From Hymenopellis radicata (lineage: Eukaryota; Basidiomycota; Agaricomycetes; Agaricales; Physalacriaceae): a DNA stretch of 37,132 nucleotides. Position 1 is the stretch's first letter. Every line of letters begins with the position of its first letter. The stretch spans positions 1 through 37,132 of the forward strand of contig JADNRX010000510.1 of NCBI GenBank assembly GCA_015501595.1. Direction: 5' to 3'. A program made the translations under genes and the position numbers. Under the pieces are notes generated by a model. The model saw nothing but the letters and a program-made list of their open reading frames with translations. It did not search any database and had not been told where the DNA came from. Below are positions 22,876-32,989 of this stretch, piece by piece.

Positions 22876-22990
22876 TCAAGGGATTGCTCCTATACGGCGC
22901 GTCTTCACGAGGGTGCTACTCTGGGGTGCATCATCGCGGGGACTGCTTCTCTGGGGTGCCTCTTCAAGGGAGTGCTCTTCCAGGGTGCGC
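22873..22990 (+). repeat. Degenerate ~30 bp tandem repeat, four units
   Basis: Units roughly follow tcttcaaGGGagtgctctct / GGGGTGC. The unit edges are near 22873, 22901, 22931 and 22961. The array starts where the right duplication arm ends. Several frames are open through it because of the repeat; no family is recognised. Confidence 0.5.
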
Positions 22991-23621
22991 CTGCTTTGTG
23001 CCGGCGCGTCGTGCTGACATCGTCCGGGAGACGTCTTCGTGGCTCTGTGCGCGGGTGATGCATCGAGATAACAGGTGGACGCGTGTCTGTACGCTCGGGG
23101 ATCGTGGACAACGAATAGCTCTTCGACGAGTCCATCTGCTCGGCTGGGGAGTAGCACAAAGAAGGAGACCGTCACTTAGAACAGATTACCTGCGGAATAT
23201 GTCCAAAAACCGAAGACGATTTAGCAATATGCCACTGTCCAGTTCTGCCCAATGAACACAAGTACAACTTTCATACATCGCAGGTGCGTGAAGGGTTCGG
23301 CATGATGCGCCCCAACGAACCAAAGAGAAGCCCCAAACGCATTGCCCGGGGCTCCTCTTGGCTCTCACTGGTTGATTAGACCAGCGGCCTCCGCTGAGAA
23401 GACTTTGTACCACGATGCCTAAGGCTCACTTCGGACTTGACGGATTCTAAACTGGAGGCCTCATCAGCAAAGTTTTAGACTGACACAGTTCCATGAGAAA
23501 GATGGCTCAATTCAGTTCAACAAAGCAATAATCGAAAAGAAAGATATGATGTAAGAGGCATTCGCCAAACAGCAAAGCAGAAAACAAATTTATAAAATCC
23601 AAGTAGCCGCCGTCACGGAAT
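22991..23621. other. Intergenic, no supported gene
   Basis: Short unrelated open frames only. The part next to 23622 is presumably the 3'UTR of the peroxygenase gene on the minus strand. Confidence 0.4.
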
Positions 23622-24663
23622 TTAGCGAGGTCCAACAACATCCAGGTTATCATTGGGGCTGGTCCTGACCCAGGCGCATTGCCCTTCACTGGTGACCCAA
23701 TTCGAAGTCGCGAAGATGATCTGTTCGATAGGATCGATCGTCGTAGAGTTGATCGGCACAGGCGACCTCTCCCAACCCTCTTCGATGGGCAGACGTTCCT
23801 CCCTAAAGAACACATCCACGAATCTACAACGCAGTCAGAAAACTCTAAAATCCCCCCTACACCGACTGCAAACTCACTTCTTCGGCGCCTCCCCGGTTGT
23901 CGCATTGCCCATAACACTTAAATAGAGCGCGCTCTCCCTGGTCCGGATCGTCATCTCGCTGAGCGTGTTATGCGTCTGATTGTTATCCCTCAACGACTGC
24001 TGCAGGCGCTCGTGCTGAACCGCCCCAGCAGACGACGCATTGTAATTATCCGAGCCCGGGTTCGAGTTGGCCAAGACGGAATAGATCTCTTCGTTGAACT
24101 CCCAGTTACTCCCGAGCGCTTCGTCCATGCGGGAGACGGACGCGTCGTGCTCGATGTTACCGTGACTGCATTTCCCCAAGTCAGAATAAGCACACCGAGA
24201 GAGGGAGGTGGACACGAACAGTCTGACGTCCTTCAAGCTGAAGGCATCCCAAGCGTACGTCGAGGTCATAACACTGACTCTGGCCGCGAGGAGGATCACC
24301 GGGGCCTGGACGTTGAAGCCATCTGGGAGTTCAAAGATACAGATCAGAAAACGCCCATAAATTGTGGTAGGCGCGAAAGCCTCACCGTTCCCCGCCTTCA
24401 TCATGATCGGAATAGTGATGTTCTTGCCGTCGCGAGGAAGGTAACCATGATTGGCAAGACTGTACAAGTTGAAGCTTGTTAGACGTGTATATAGCGCATG
24501 AAAGAAAATACACCGACGCGTTCAATCCAGGACAAGGACTCCTGACATCGTCGGGACCAGGCGCAATGAATTTATGATCATCGCCACCACCGGGAAAAGC
24601 ACTAGCTTGCTTGACAAGAGCAAGAGCGGGAAGAACAAAGAACAAGGACGAGAGGAAAACCAT
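23622..24663 (-). CDS. Secreted heme-thiolate peroxidase (chloroperoxidase / short unspecific peroxygenase family)
   Basis: Predicted extracellular enzyme using H2O2 for halogenation or oxygen transfer. ATG 24663 opens a signal peptide (MVFLSSLFFVLPALALVKQ). Exons 24663-24518, 24459-23878 and 23823-23622 keep phase and give 309 aa. The proximal heme ligand motif is PCP at residues 43-45 (Cys44), followed by the typical GLNALANHGYLPRDGK. The EHD triplet of the short branch is in HGNIEHDASVSR. The C-terminal part has LSEMTIRTRESALYLSVMG, FFREERLPIEEGW and several N-glycosylation sites. An extra ~21 residues (DVRLFVSTSLSRCAYSDLGK) precede HGNIEHD. They start at a possible donor (gtcaga) and end at tgcag, so this may be an unspliced intron, but the phases differ by one base. 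Substrate is not predictable from sequence. Confidence 0.88.
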
Positions 24664-25786
24664 GGCGAATAAGGTAGAAGGGGGTGAGTGAGATGCCTTT
24701 CTTCCTCAACAACCATGGGTTTTATACCCTCGTCAACGTAAAGCTGCCCCAACTTCGCAGCATGGCTCCTGACGAGTGTGCGATAATCCATGACCTGTGA
24801 TTGGGCATAACGGTTAGAACGAATGATCTGAGAGTTGCCGGAATTGGGACAAAAGCAAGAGTCATGACTGGACAACCGCCGATCCGCCTGCAAAGGTATG
24901 TATCCAGGCATCCGTGTCCTTTACGCGTTTGGGATGAGTAAAAAGAAGGCTTCGACGTCGCCAAGAGCTAGGGAGGCGAGCGGATCGACGATGGGAGACG
25001 AAGAGGTTCTGACAAAAAGGTCCGCTCAGTAGATTATTGTCGCGGCGTTCTACAGACGAGGACGTACAAATGAATCTCCGCGGATAAGTTAGAGGCGATG
25101 CCCGGCGACAACACTGCTCCCTTAACATCATCACATCAACTCTCGTCCACTCACATTTCTCGCATTATTCTTTCTCGCCGAACACTCGCTACCAAACCCC
25201 GGAACAATGCCATCAAGGCCTTCGCATTTTCTTCATCTGGAGTTGGTCATCGTTTCCTGCTCCAACCGCCCCCACCTGGAACAGAATATCAACATTTTCA
25301 AGAAATCTCCGGGAAACGGATGTTAACTCACTTTTCCATAATGAAGCCTCATATAATAGTGTTGAGGAGTCTCCTCGCTACAACATTAACGGGATTCACA
25401 GAGGCTTGAAACCTCCATTCACGAACGACAGTATCCTGAGTTGAGATTTAGCACGCCTATAACGACACCCAACCTTATAGACGCAGCAGCCTTACGCCTC
25501 TCCCATATTCGAGACGTGAATGAGGCTAAATCGTTTTGTTAGTCATATTGGACACCAAGTAATCAAAGGCACTCGCCATTTCATAGCCCACATATTCGAC
25601 ACTAGCATGATAGGGTACCATAGTCTATAGCGCACTGACCACAATACTCGTCCTCGAGATCAGCAGATGACTGCGCGAGTGCAAAACTCGATGAAATGGC
25701 CGGAAAAGCAATGACAGAGGCAAAACGACAGTGATGATACAGCGGGACAATATGTTGTACAGATGATTCGATACGGAGCAGGTTAA
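24664..25786. other. Intergenic: peroxygenase promoter side and SPT4 3' side
   Basis: Minus-strand frames here have no family signature. A CT-rich stretch lies on the sense strand of the peroxygenase gene just upstream of its ATG, as in fungal leaders. I see no repeats, RNA genes or transposon ends. Confidence 0.4.
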
Positions 25787-26230
25787 TCAATCCTGCTCTG
25801 CGGCAGTCAGATCGCGCGGTCGATATGTGACGTCCTGGTCCCGAAGTTCAGCCTCGATATCTTCAGGTATCCTCCCTTTCACGCGGACCGCATATATTCC
25901 ACGCACAAATGTACCTACGCATAGTGTCAGAAAAACGCGAACAGAAAAACGGAAAACGCACTGGTTCTCTGCCATTTGGCTACCCAGCTCTTCTCCGGGG
26001 TGATCATAGCTATCATGCCGTCAAAGTACTGCGATGTGCAGCTTAATATGCGTTCAGGGTTTCCTTCAAGCTGAAGCAGGAAAGCACAGTTAGGTATACC
26101 TGCGGCAGGCGCGGGACACGCTTACATGCAGGACGTTCTCGCAGTTGGGACAACCGTTCGCGCGAAAGTCACCGCTGGTCTGAATGATGGAACATAGCAG
26201 ACATGCCCTGTTATTCCTGTTTTTAGGCAT
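25787..26230 (-). CDS. SPT4: Transcription elongation factor SPT4
   Basis: SPT4 pairs with SPT5 (DSIF) on elongating RNA polymerase II in the nucleus. Three exons (26230-26126, 26070-25962, 25914-25787) splice in phase to 113 aa, the usual length. A four-cysteine zinc finger is visible: C10-x2-C13 and C27-x2-C30 (RACLLCSIIQ...NGCPNCENV). It is followed by the conserved ILSCTSQYFDGMIAMI, PEKSWVAKWQR and the SPT5-facing C-terminus FVRGIYAVRVKGRIPEDIE and YRPRD. Introns are 55 and 47 bp. It is transcribed divergently from the small membrane-protein gene that starts 100 bp away. Confidence 0.95.
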
Positions 26231-26329
26231 GGGGATAACTTCGGGGACTTCCTTTTCGTGCGGCATGATGGCGGTTGCAGATCAAGCTGTAAATGGACAC
26301 GTGATCACCGCGACCTTGCAAAAACCACC
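26231..26329. promoter_or_regulatory. Compact divergent promoter region (SPT4 / small TM protein)
   Basis: Only 99 bp separate the two start codons, so both leaders and core promoters must share or overlap this segment. No specific factor site was identified. Confidence 0.5.
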
Positions 26330-26867
26330 ATGTCGATGGTTATTCCGGATGCTGCACCAGAAGTCAAACGCCGCGCACTGTTTTACGTGTTGTGTTTCTT
26401 TCTCGCCTTTTTCATATTCTCTATAACTGTCGCGTTGTACTTGGTCCGCCGAAAGAGATCCGGGCGTTTCAATAAGCGCATTTATATCCCGGTAGGTTCT
26501 AATGCTTGAGCAACTCTAGACTTGCTGACTAGAACGATAGACAGACAACCGCTCTGTATTGCAGTCCGCGCCGACTACCCCTGCTCGCTCGTCTATCTCC
26601 CAACGCTCCTCCTTGCACGATTCCCTCAAGTCAAATCGCCTTTCTACTATCCTCGCCTCGCCTGTCAAGACTCCGAAGCGCCCGCTTAACGTGCAGAAGT
26701 GTTCCAAGTCAACCACTGCATGCCCTTCTCAGTGCTTGGGATGTCTCATTCCAGTTGTAGACTCCAACTTCTCGCCCTCTTGCTCGCCGCTCCTCCTAGA
26801 TGGACAGAAGACTCCTACTCCTTTGACTCCCGTGATGAGCCGTCGCTGTTCTTTGGTTGAAAGTTGA
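26330..26867 (+). CDS. Small single-pass membrane protein with Ser/Thr-Pro-rich tail
   Basis: ATG 26330 sits in a good context (ccaccATG). Two exons, 26330-26491 and 26541-26867, are joined in phase 0 (49 bp intron with a CTGAC-type branch point) and encode 162 aa. Residues ~17-39 form one TM helix (FYVLCFFLAFFIFSITVALYL) followed by a basic RRKRSGRFNKR segment, so the C-terminal ~120 residues are probably cytosolic. That tail has many SP/TP sites (APTTPARSS, ASPVKTPKRP, KTPTPLTPV) and a cysteine cluster (CPSQCLGC). No family was recognised; function unknown. Candidate regulation by proline-directed kinases is only an inference. Confidence 0.7.
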
Positions 26868-27129
26868 AGCTTGGATACTACTACGCTGTTGTTGTATGAC
26901 TGGAAAATCAAACGTCTCATATCTAATCTGAGTCTGAAGAGTATCGTTGGGATCTGGGTACTACTTCTAGGCCTGCGCTATGAATTCTTCGAGTGTTTCT
27001 TTGACTGGACTGAGATCGGCGACTAGCTTTGGGTATCTGCCCATCCGCATTGGCAGTTAAAATGCCATCCGTTACAATAAATACGTGTCATGGAATACAA
27101 CAAACAGCGGGGTACAACAAACACAGTCT

Positions 27130-27742
27130 TCATAACAATTCAGCCGGAGCTCTCCCACTTGTTATGGCCCTTGAGGACGACCTTCTTGCTGGATCCAAAC
27201 TCTTCCCCGGTTTGAAGAGCTGACGCGGTTGGCGTGTGGGGCGATGTGTGGCGTCCTGTAAAAGAGATCGTCAGTTCCAACGTATATTTGTCGAAAGGCT
27301 AAGGGACACATACTTCAGGATATGTAGACTTAACATTCTTCACATGGTGTCGGCGTCCGCTCCCACTACGGTCGGTGCAACTGTACCAGCGCACTCTCTT
27401 CTCTTCTCTAACGAGGACACTCCTAGGGACTACATAAACGGCCGCGACACCGGCAGCACGGTAAATCTGTGGTCGTGGAGCTCCAGCCTGTGCATAAATT
27501 GGTGCAGGAATTCTTGAGCGCTGTTGTTCGGGGGGCACAACATTATACATCGCAGGCTCCCGCTTGAGCGCGCCCCGCCCGGTGGTCTGGAAATGTGGGA
27601 ACCTTGGGGGGCTGTCGATGGGGAGGGGGTAATAAGCCGGCTTGCGCTGGAGAGGCTGGGGTTGTTTATAATGCGAAGGCCCTGGTCTTGGAGCGTAGAA
27701 AGCTTTCTCTCGGACGAGAGGTCGAGGGTGATAGGGTGCCAT
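27130..27742 (-). CDS. Hypothetical basic Tyr/Pro-rich protein
   Basis: Exons 27742-27314 and 27255-27130 join in phase 0 (59 bp intron, gtatgt...ttacag), giving 184 aa. The sequence is rich in Pro, Tyr, Arg and Ala (MAPYHPRPLVREKAFYAPRP, PAYYPLPIDSPPRFPHF, RSRIPAPIYAQAGAPRP) and very basic toward the end (TRQPRQLFKPGKS). There is no signal peptide, TM segment or known domain. A hydrophobic stretch (GVAAVYVVPRSVLV) lies in the middle. The start codon is the first ATG with this composition; upstream in-frame sequence exists but looks like leader. Function unknown. Confidence 0.55.
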
Positions 27743-28703
27743 TTTTCTGTGATGGTGGTGGTGGGACAACGGCAACAACAATGACTCCCTCCAACAGCAT
27801 TTTACCCATCCACACTGTCCACGTGATGGCGTCATTGTTCGCTCTTTTAGGACGGGAAAGCGCGGTAGCGCGATTGATGCGCCCACCTGGAGCACTGGAG
27901 CTTTCTAAACCCAAAGTGGATAGCTTTCGGGACGCGCTGATACTCATACTGATGCTGATCTTGCGGTTGATGATCCGTTTGACCTACAGGTGGCGGTGAT
28001 AATCGTGACACATGGGATGCCATACTCTGAGGTCCTTGATTGAATGAGCGTAACTGACGTATACAATGTAGCTCGGTCGTATGCTATACACGAATCTTTA
28101 ACATCGGAAGCTAACAGTGTTATATTTAAAGAGGCGAGTCCTCCCTAAGCTTTACCTTGTGCTTCAGTGTAATCGACTCTATACAACGGTGAATCAATCT
28201 CAAGGGTTACAGTATCATCCTCTAACTGGGTAGCGCTTAGGTGCGTGTATCTCAGGTTCACGCTGTCATTGATCAGGCAGTTCGCACCCAGGTAACATAG
28301 ATGATGTCTCTGAACCTGATTAATCTCTTTCTGAGAAACCAGCTGCTCCAGGACTCGCTCCGAATAAATAATCCTGGCTCAGCCATGCGCAGCTGTATTT
28401 GTGTAAATAGTACAGGGTGTGTGGCGCTGTACGTGAACATGTTCTATATAGTGTAAGAAGTCGAATGCATACGCGAATAATCTGATACTAGTACAGTCTA
28501 GGCCCTGTCCGATTTCAATAATGCTAATGATAAAACTACACGATGCTATTCCAAGCTGACACGAACTCGACAAATATAAATAACATATTGCGAGATGGAT
28601 ATAGAGAATCGAATGATATACCGATTACGGGCTTCCCCAGGTGAATGCGAATTCGAACCCTTTAGGAACTCTTGATACGCCAACGCTGACGCGCTTTCTA
28701 ATC
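27743..28703. other. Intergenic, no supported gene
   Basis: Plus-strand frames around 27595-27999 are antisense to the Tyr/Pro-rich gene. From about 28010 to 28700 the sequence is AT-rich with no coding signature or RNA gene that I can identify. Confidence 0.4.
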
Positions 28704-30165
28704 TCAAATTTCAGGTGCATCGTTCTGTAGAGCGCGCAGAGATCAATGAGAATTCATCACGCAAAGAAAGTGGAGAACTCACCTCGCGCGTAGAGGTCAA
28801 CATATAGCAGCCTTTGCACCCCCCGCCACCACTTCTTCTTGAAGGCGTCGTATGCCCAGTTATCGTGTAGTCCGAGTCCCTCGCCACCGTCTCCTGTGTC
28901 AAGTTCTTCTCCAAACGCCTACCCCACTCCCTGAGGGTTCGAGGATCGCAGCGTGGTTCTCGACGCCATCCAGATTAAAGCGGGTGATGAGAGCGGTGGC
29001 CACATGTACTTTCGCATAAAGTCCTCCGTTTGATACGATGAATACCGCGACTCCGGGAACGTCGACGCTGATACAACGGCGGTAGCGCCGTAGGGCTTGA
29101 GTGCAAAGGACACGAGGTCAAAGTAGCGCGCGTAGTGTTGCGATCCTACGTGCTCGAGCATCTTCACCGACGCGAACGCATCAAACGCGTTTTCCCAACA
29201 CTACCGGATATCCATCAAGTAAACCGTAATCTTGTCACAAAGGCCAGCTGCCATGATCCGTTCCTCAGCCAAGGTCTTCTGCTCAATCGATAGCGTCAGG
29301 GTGACGACTGTGCATCCAAAAGTGCCGGCAGCCTGTTCCCTTTCGCGATAAGCAAGAGCATGTGAGGGGCAGAATAATGCTAACCTCCATTGCTAGGCCA
29401 CTCCACCCTGAGGCAAATTCAAGTATGTGGTCATCAGGCTTCACCCGCGCCTGTCTCAGGACATGGTGAGCGTTGGGCGGCTTCAAGGTCGCCTGGTGTA
29501 GGGCCCAAGTCGAGGTCTCCACGAACGCTGCCTTCTGCGTCGTCCCATAAGGCACATGAGTACATCATTTCCTGGGACAAGACGGCCTTGAAGAGTTCGT
29601 TTCAAGTTGACCGGTCGTACGATGAAATCACGTTCAGTCGCGCTTGTCCGAGATACGAGCTATAGAAACCGGAGACAGTCGATGTGCCGCGGGTGAATGT
29701 CGATGATAGGGTGTCTTCCATTCCAGACTGGTTACAAGCTAGTTGATCGTCGAGGTTGGCGACTGCAGCGCGAATCTGTACTTACGTTCATAGCAGCTCT
29801 GAGATCAGGCACCTCGATATCGCCAATCGTATAGGCTTCGCTGACTATATAGGGTTAGTACACTTAAAAGATGGGCAGTTACGCGACATGACCGAGCTGT
29901 GCTCATAAAAGGCGGAGCCAAAAGTCATCGCTCTTAACCTTTAGGTGGACATGGTTGCAATCTGGTGTCCCTTCACAGTCGTCGTTGGAGATCCTGAGGG
30001 AACGGCGTGATAACGGCTGGCCACAGAGACGCGAGAGGCGCGTCCTGACGTACTCCCTGCGGGATCGAGGCAAGTGGTGAAGGTAAAGAAGGTAAGGAGC
30101 AGCAGATGACATCAGCAGCCGGATTTCTCCGAGCCGATCCGACCACGTGATGGAAACCAACCTAG
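28704..30165 (-). pseudogene. Cyclopropane-fatty-acyl-phospholipid synthase-like methyltransferase (decayed)
   Basis: Remains of a SAM-dependent CFA/mycolic-acid-cyclopropane synthase relative, a family that methylenates or methylates acyl chains of membrane lipids. In order on the minus strand: N-terminal DDFWLRLL, SEAYTIGDIEVPDLRAAMN, STVSGFYSSYLGQARLN, LFKAVLSQEMMYSCALWDD, VKPDDHILEFASGWSGLA (SAM-binding motif I), SIEQKTLAEERIMAAGL, NAFDAFASVKMLEHVG, STFPESRYSSYQTEDFMRK, REWGRRLEKNLTQETVARD, and the ending CYMLTSTRE + NDAPEI. The frame changes several times, a TGA interrupts YDRS..NELF and a TAG interrupts MDIR..CWENAFD. No splice pattern I tried removes them. It is a pseudogene with most of its domain still readable. 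Confidence 0.85.
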
Positions 30166-30395
30166 GTCGCGGTGGTCTTAGTCTAGGCTATCTTGACAGT
30201 CAACCACCACTTGTTTTTTAACTCGGCTCACTTTTAAGCCATATTGTGAAATCTCATCTTCCTGGTCATCCACTGATTTTCTCAAGAAGGTCTCCTCGGA
30301 ACCGATCTTCCTCCGAGTCACAGAGGCGGCTAAGCGTCAGTCTATTGTGATAAAACAAGCGCTGCCCTGTGGTCTACCATCACCACCACGGTACC

Positions 30396-32178
30396 ATGCT
30401 GGCTGTAAACCGAAATGCAACTCCGGGGCCCTCTAGGGCTATCGAAATCATCGATATCTCGGACGAAGAAGAAGCTAGTACTCCTCAGACAAGACCTAGC
30501 CGGCCACGCCGCCGTCGCCATCATGAGGAGAAACCGATTGATCTCACCGTCGATGGCGACGAAGAGGTAGACGGCCCGGCACCGACGACGTCTGGTCCAA
30601 GTTGGAAAGCACTGGGAAAGCGACCGGCCGTTTCGGACGACGATATCCAGCAAAGGAGTCCGAAAGCGGTACAAAGTTTCCCAGCAACGTTATTGTTTGG
30701 CTCATTTTTTAACAGAAAAGGTTGAACACCGCAGAAAGATTGTTCCTCGACCTATCGGAGGACGACGAAGACCTGTCTCTAATATCACTGCGAGGACAAG
30801 GCCATTCTATTCGCAACGAAAATGGCCCAGCCATTGATCTCACGATCGACAGCGACGCGGAAGCGCTTGCCGGCAACGACGTCCTCGACGAAACCGGTTC
30901 AACGACGGTTGGTGAAGACCAACTTCTGCAAGTACATCAAGACCGAGAGATTCGGGAAACGCTTAAAAGGGCAGAGAAATTAAACGTGAGAATTCTCGTA
31001 CACCTGAGACTCATCTCATCGCCTTTTGTTGTTAGGCTAAACAACAACGAGCGGATGAAGCGCTTGCGCGTCGCCTAGCCGAGGAGGAAGAGAAAGAACT
31101 CGGCAAGGTTATGAAACACGTCCAAGAGAAATCCGAGGGCATCGTGTTCAAAGTCGTCATCGACACCGAAACAAATCAATTAGAAGATGGCTCCCCAGCA
31201 CACCCTGATGACCTCGCGCGCTTCGAACCTTGGAAGGCTAAACTCAAGACCTTTGGTGTCAAAGTAAGAGATGTGAGCTACATTGTTTTTCTTCCATGTC
31301 GCGCTACTGATGTCTACTTCTGTTTGCAGTCCACTGGATAGTTAATTATGAGCTGGAAAAGAGGTTTGAAAGAGTTCGCGACATCCTCCGAGAGATCTGT
31401 GGAGAGGAACCGCAAGAACTGCAGCTCTTCCATGGCACATCATCTGAAAACATCGACTCGTAGGTCAAACACTTTCCCTATAAAACTTGCACCAAATTTC
31501 AACAGCATTCTCAACAACGGCTTCCGCATTGGTGGACTTGGAGGCCATGGCGTTGTGAACGGTACCGCTCTGGGGTATGGCGTATACCTTGCCACGGACC
31601 CCAACTTGTCCCTACAATATGCCAGGAATGCATCTAGGATATTTGCCTGTCGAGGTTGGTTTTCTTTGATGCAAAACATCCTGTAACTAATTGTCCTTTT
31701 CATATCCATAGTCCTTCCAGGGCGCTTAACGAACGCTGTGCAATATACACGGACCCTACCGACAATTCCGGTGGGCAGCGGTCAGTTTGAAACCTTTGCA
31801 AGCCCGGGGTCTACGTGGTTCGGCACACCCAGCTCGTTCTGCCGTGCTACGTGAGTTTGCCGTCCTTTCAGCTTTCATGTCATACTCAGGCGGGGTACCT
31901 AGATGATTGAATTCGGAGTTATCCCGAACTTGTATGGAGGTTTGTTGAATATTGGCGCTCTCCTCCCCCTGCCGCCGCGACCTCCCATGCTACCCATGCT
32001 ACCGGCTATGCCAGTAGCGCCAGGTTGGGGTGGTATAGCCGCTGGAGGACTTTGGGGTAGAGCGGCGCCACCTCCACCTCCAGCTCGCGTTAAACCTGCT
32101 AGAAGACAAAAGAAGGTTGCTACTGCGACAGAGGCGAAGAGGCGTTCCGCACGGCTTAACGTCAAAGCTGAAGCCTAA
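30396..32178 (+). CDS. PARP-type ADP-ribosyltransferase with N-terminal SUMO-interaction-like motifs
   Basis: Proposed exons: 30396-30668, 30716-30985, 31036-31272 (or -31255), 31330-31459, 31506-31654, 31712-31850, 31903-32178; about 490 aa. The N-terminal ~180 residues are disordered and carry hydrophobic-acidic motifs like SUMO-interaction motifs: AIEIIDISDEEE (15-26), PIDLTVDGDEE (47-57), LFLDLSEDDEDLSLI and AIDLTIDSDAE (130-140). Then comes a UIM-like helix (ADEALARRLAEEEEKE). The catalytic domain has LFHGTSSENIDSILNNGF (NAD-binding His), GTALGYGVYLAT (Tyr) and YVVRHTQLVLPCYMIEF, where the PARP Glu position looks like Val, pointing to mono-ADP-ribosylation or no activity. The tail is Pro-rich, then basic. 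One base seems missing near 31808 (SPG/YVVRH), and the 31272-31330 junction fits only with a weak alternative donor (gtgtca at 31256). Otherwise the model is clean. Confidence 0.75.
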
Positions 32179-32792
32179 CATTAGACTGTCAGGCCTTATT
32201 ATGAGCTGAATGTATTTTGCTTATCGTAATGATCATGTACTTTACTTAGTCTATGAAGGAACGAATGTGCGGCTTGGTAGTAGTCTTTCTGTGGTCTTAA
32301 ACTTGTACACCTAAATGAAAAGTTTGCTGTTAACCCGTAGAAGACGTGCAACGTCGAGTCTGTATCCGAAGCAGTGCACCTGGAGTGGCACCTCCGAAAC
32401 GAACCAGTGTTTTGGACGAAGAATAAACACATAGCCCGGAAGAGAGATAGAAAAACTGCTTCTTTGAGACTGTGATGGCAACACATAGGGAGATGAACAC
32501 TCGTCCGACGTCAACGAGTGGTATTGGACGGCAACCGGGGTTTTGGTGGTGCATCCGAATCGTAGGCCAGGTGTAGATCGGAAAGAGAGCGGAGGAGTGT
32601 TGGGAAATCCACTAGGTTGTTCTCGTTGTCGAAGGTGTGGATCTGACTTTTGTGACAACTGATGCCCAGTCCCACACAGAGTTCGGCGTAAACCATTTCC
32701 TCAAAAAGTGTGCGGGGTTTTCTGGCTGGTTCATACACGCCCACATGAGCCTAAGAAGTCAACTGGTTTCTAAACCTAATTTCGAACGCAGA

Positions 32793-32880
32793 TATTTACA
32801 CGAATTGAATCAGACCATTTCCTTTGAACCCCCAACTCGCCGCCCCATCGCATGTCGAGTTGGTCCGATACCAGCAAACA
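32793..32880 (+). repeat. Direct repeat, left copy, flanking F-box copy C
   Basis: Contains tttacacgaattga and ccgatacca motifs with a central cccccaactcgccgccc. It matches 34951-35040 in the same orientation with a few indels. The two copies bracket the decayed F-box cassette C. Confidence 0.7.
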
Positions 32881-32989
32881 CTTTAGCAGATAGTACGTAC
32901 ATGACACCAATGTCGCCTACACTAAATGCAAAAGTAATAGTACACCTTTTGGTTTGAGCAGAACCAGTTTACCACTAACTTCCATATGA

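Noticed and set aside
22781..23255. Overlapping plus-strand frames with LLWGASSRG-like repeats
   Set aside because: Explained by the degenerate tandem repeat; no intron or domain evidence.
24522..24911. 129-codon minus-strand frame upstream of the peroxygenase
   Set aside because: Overlaps the signal-peptide exon in another frame and has no family signature.
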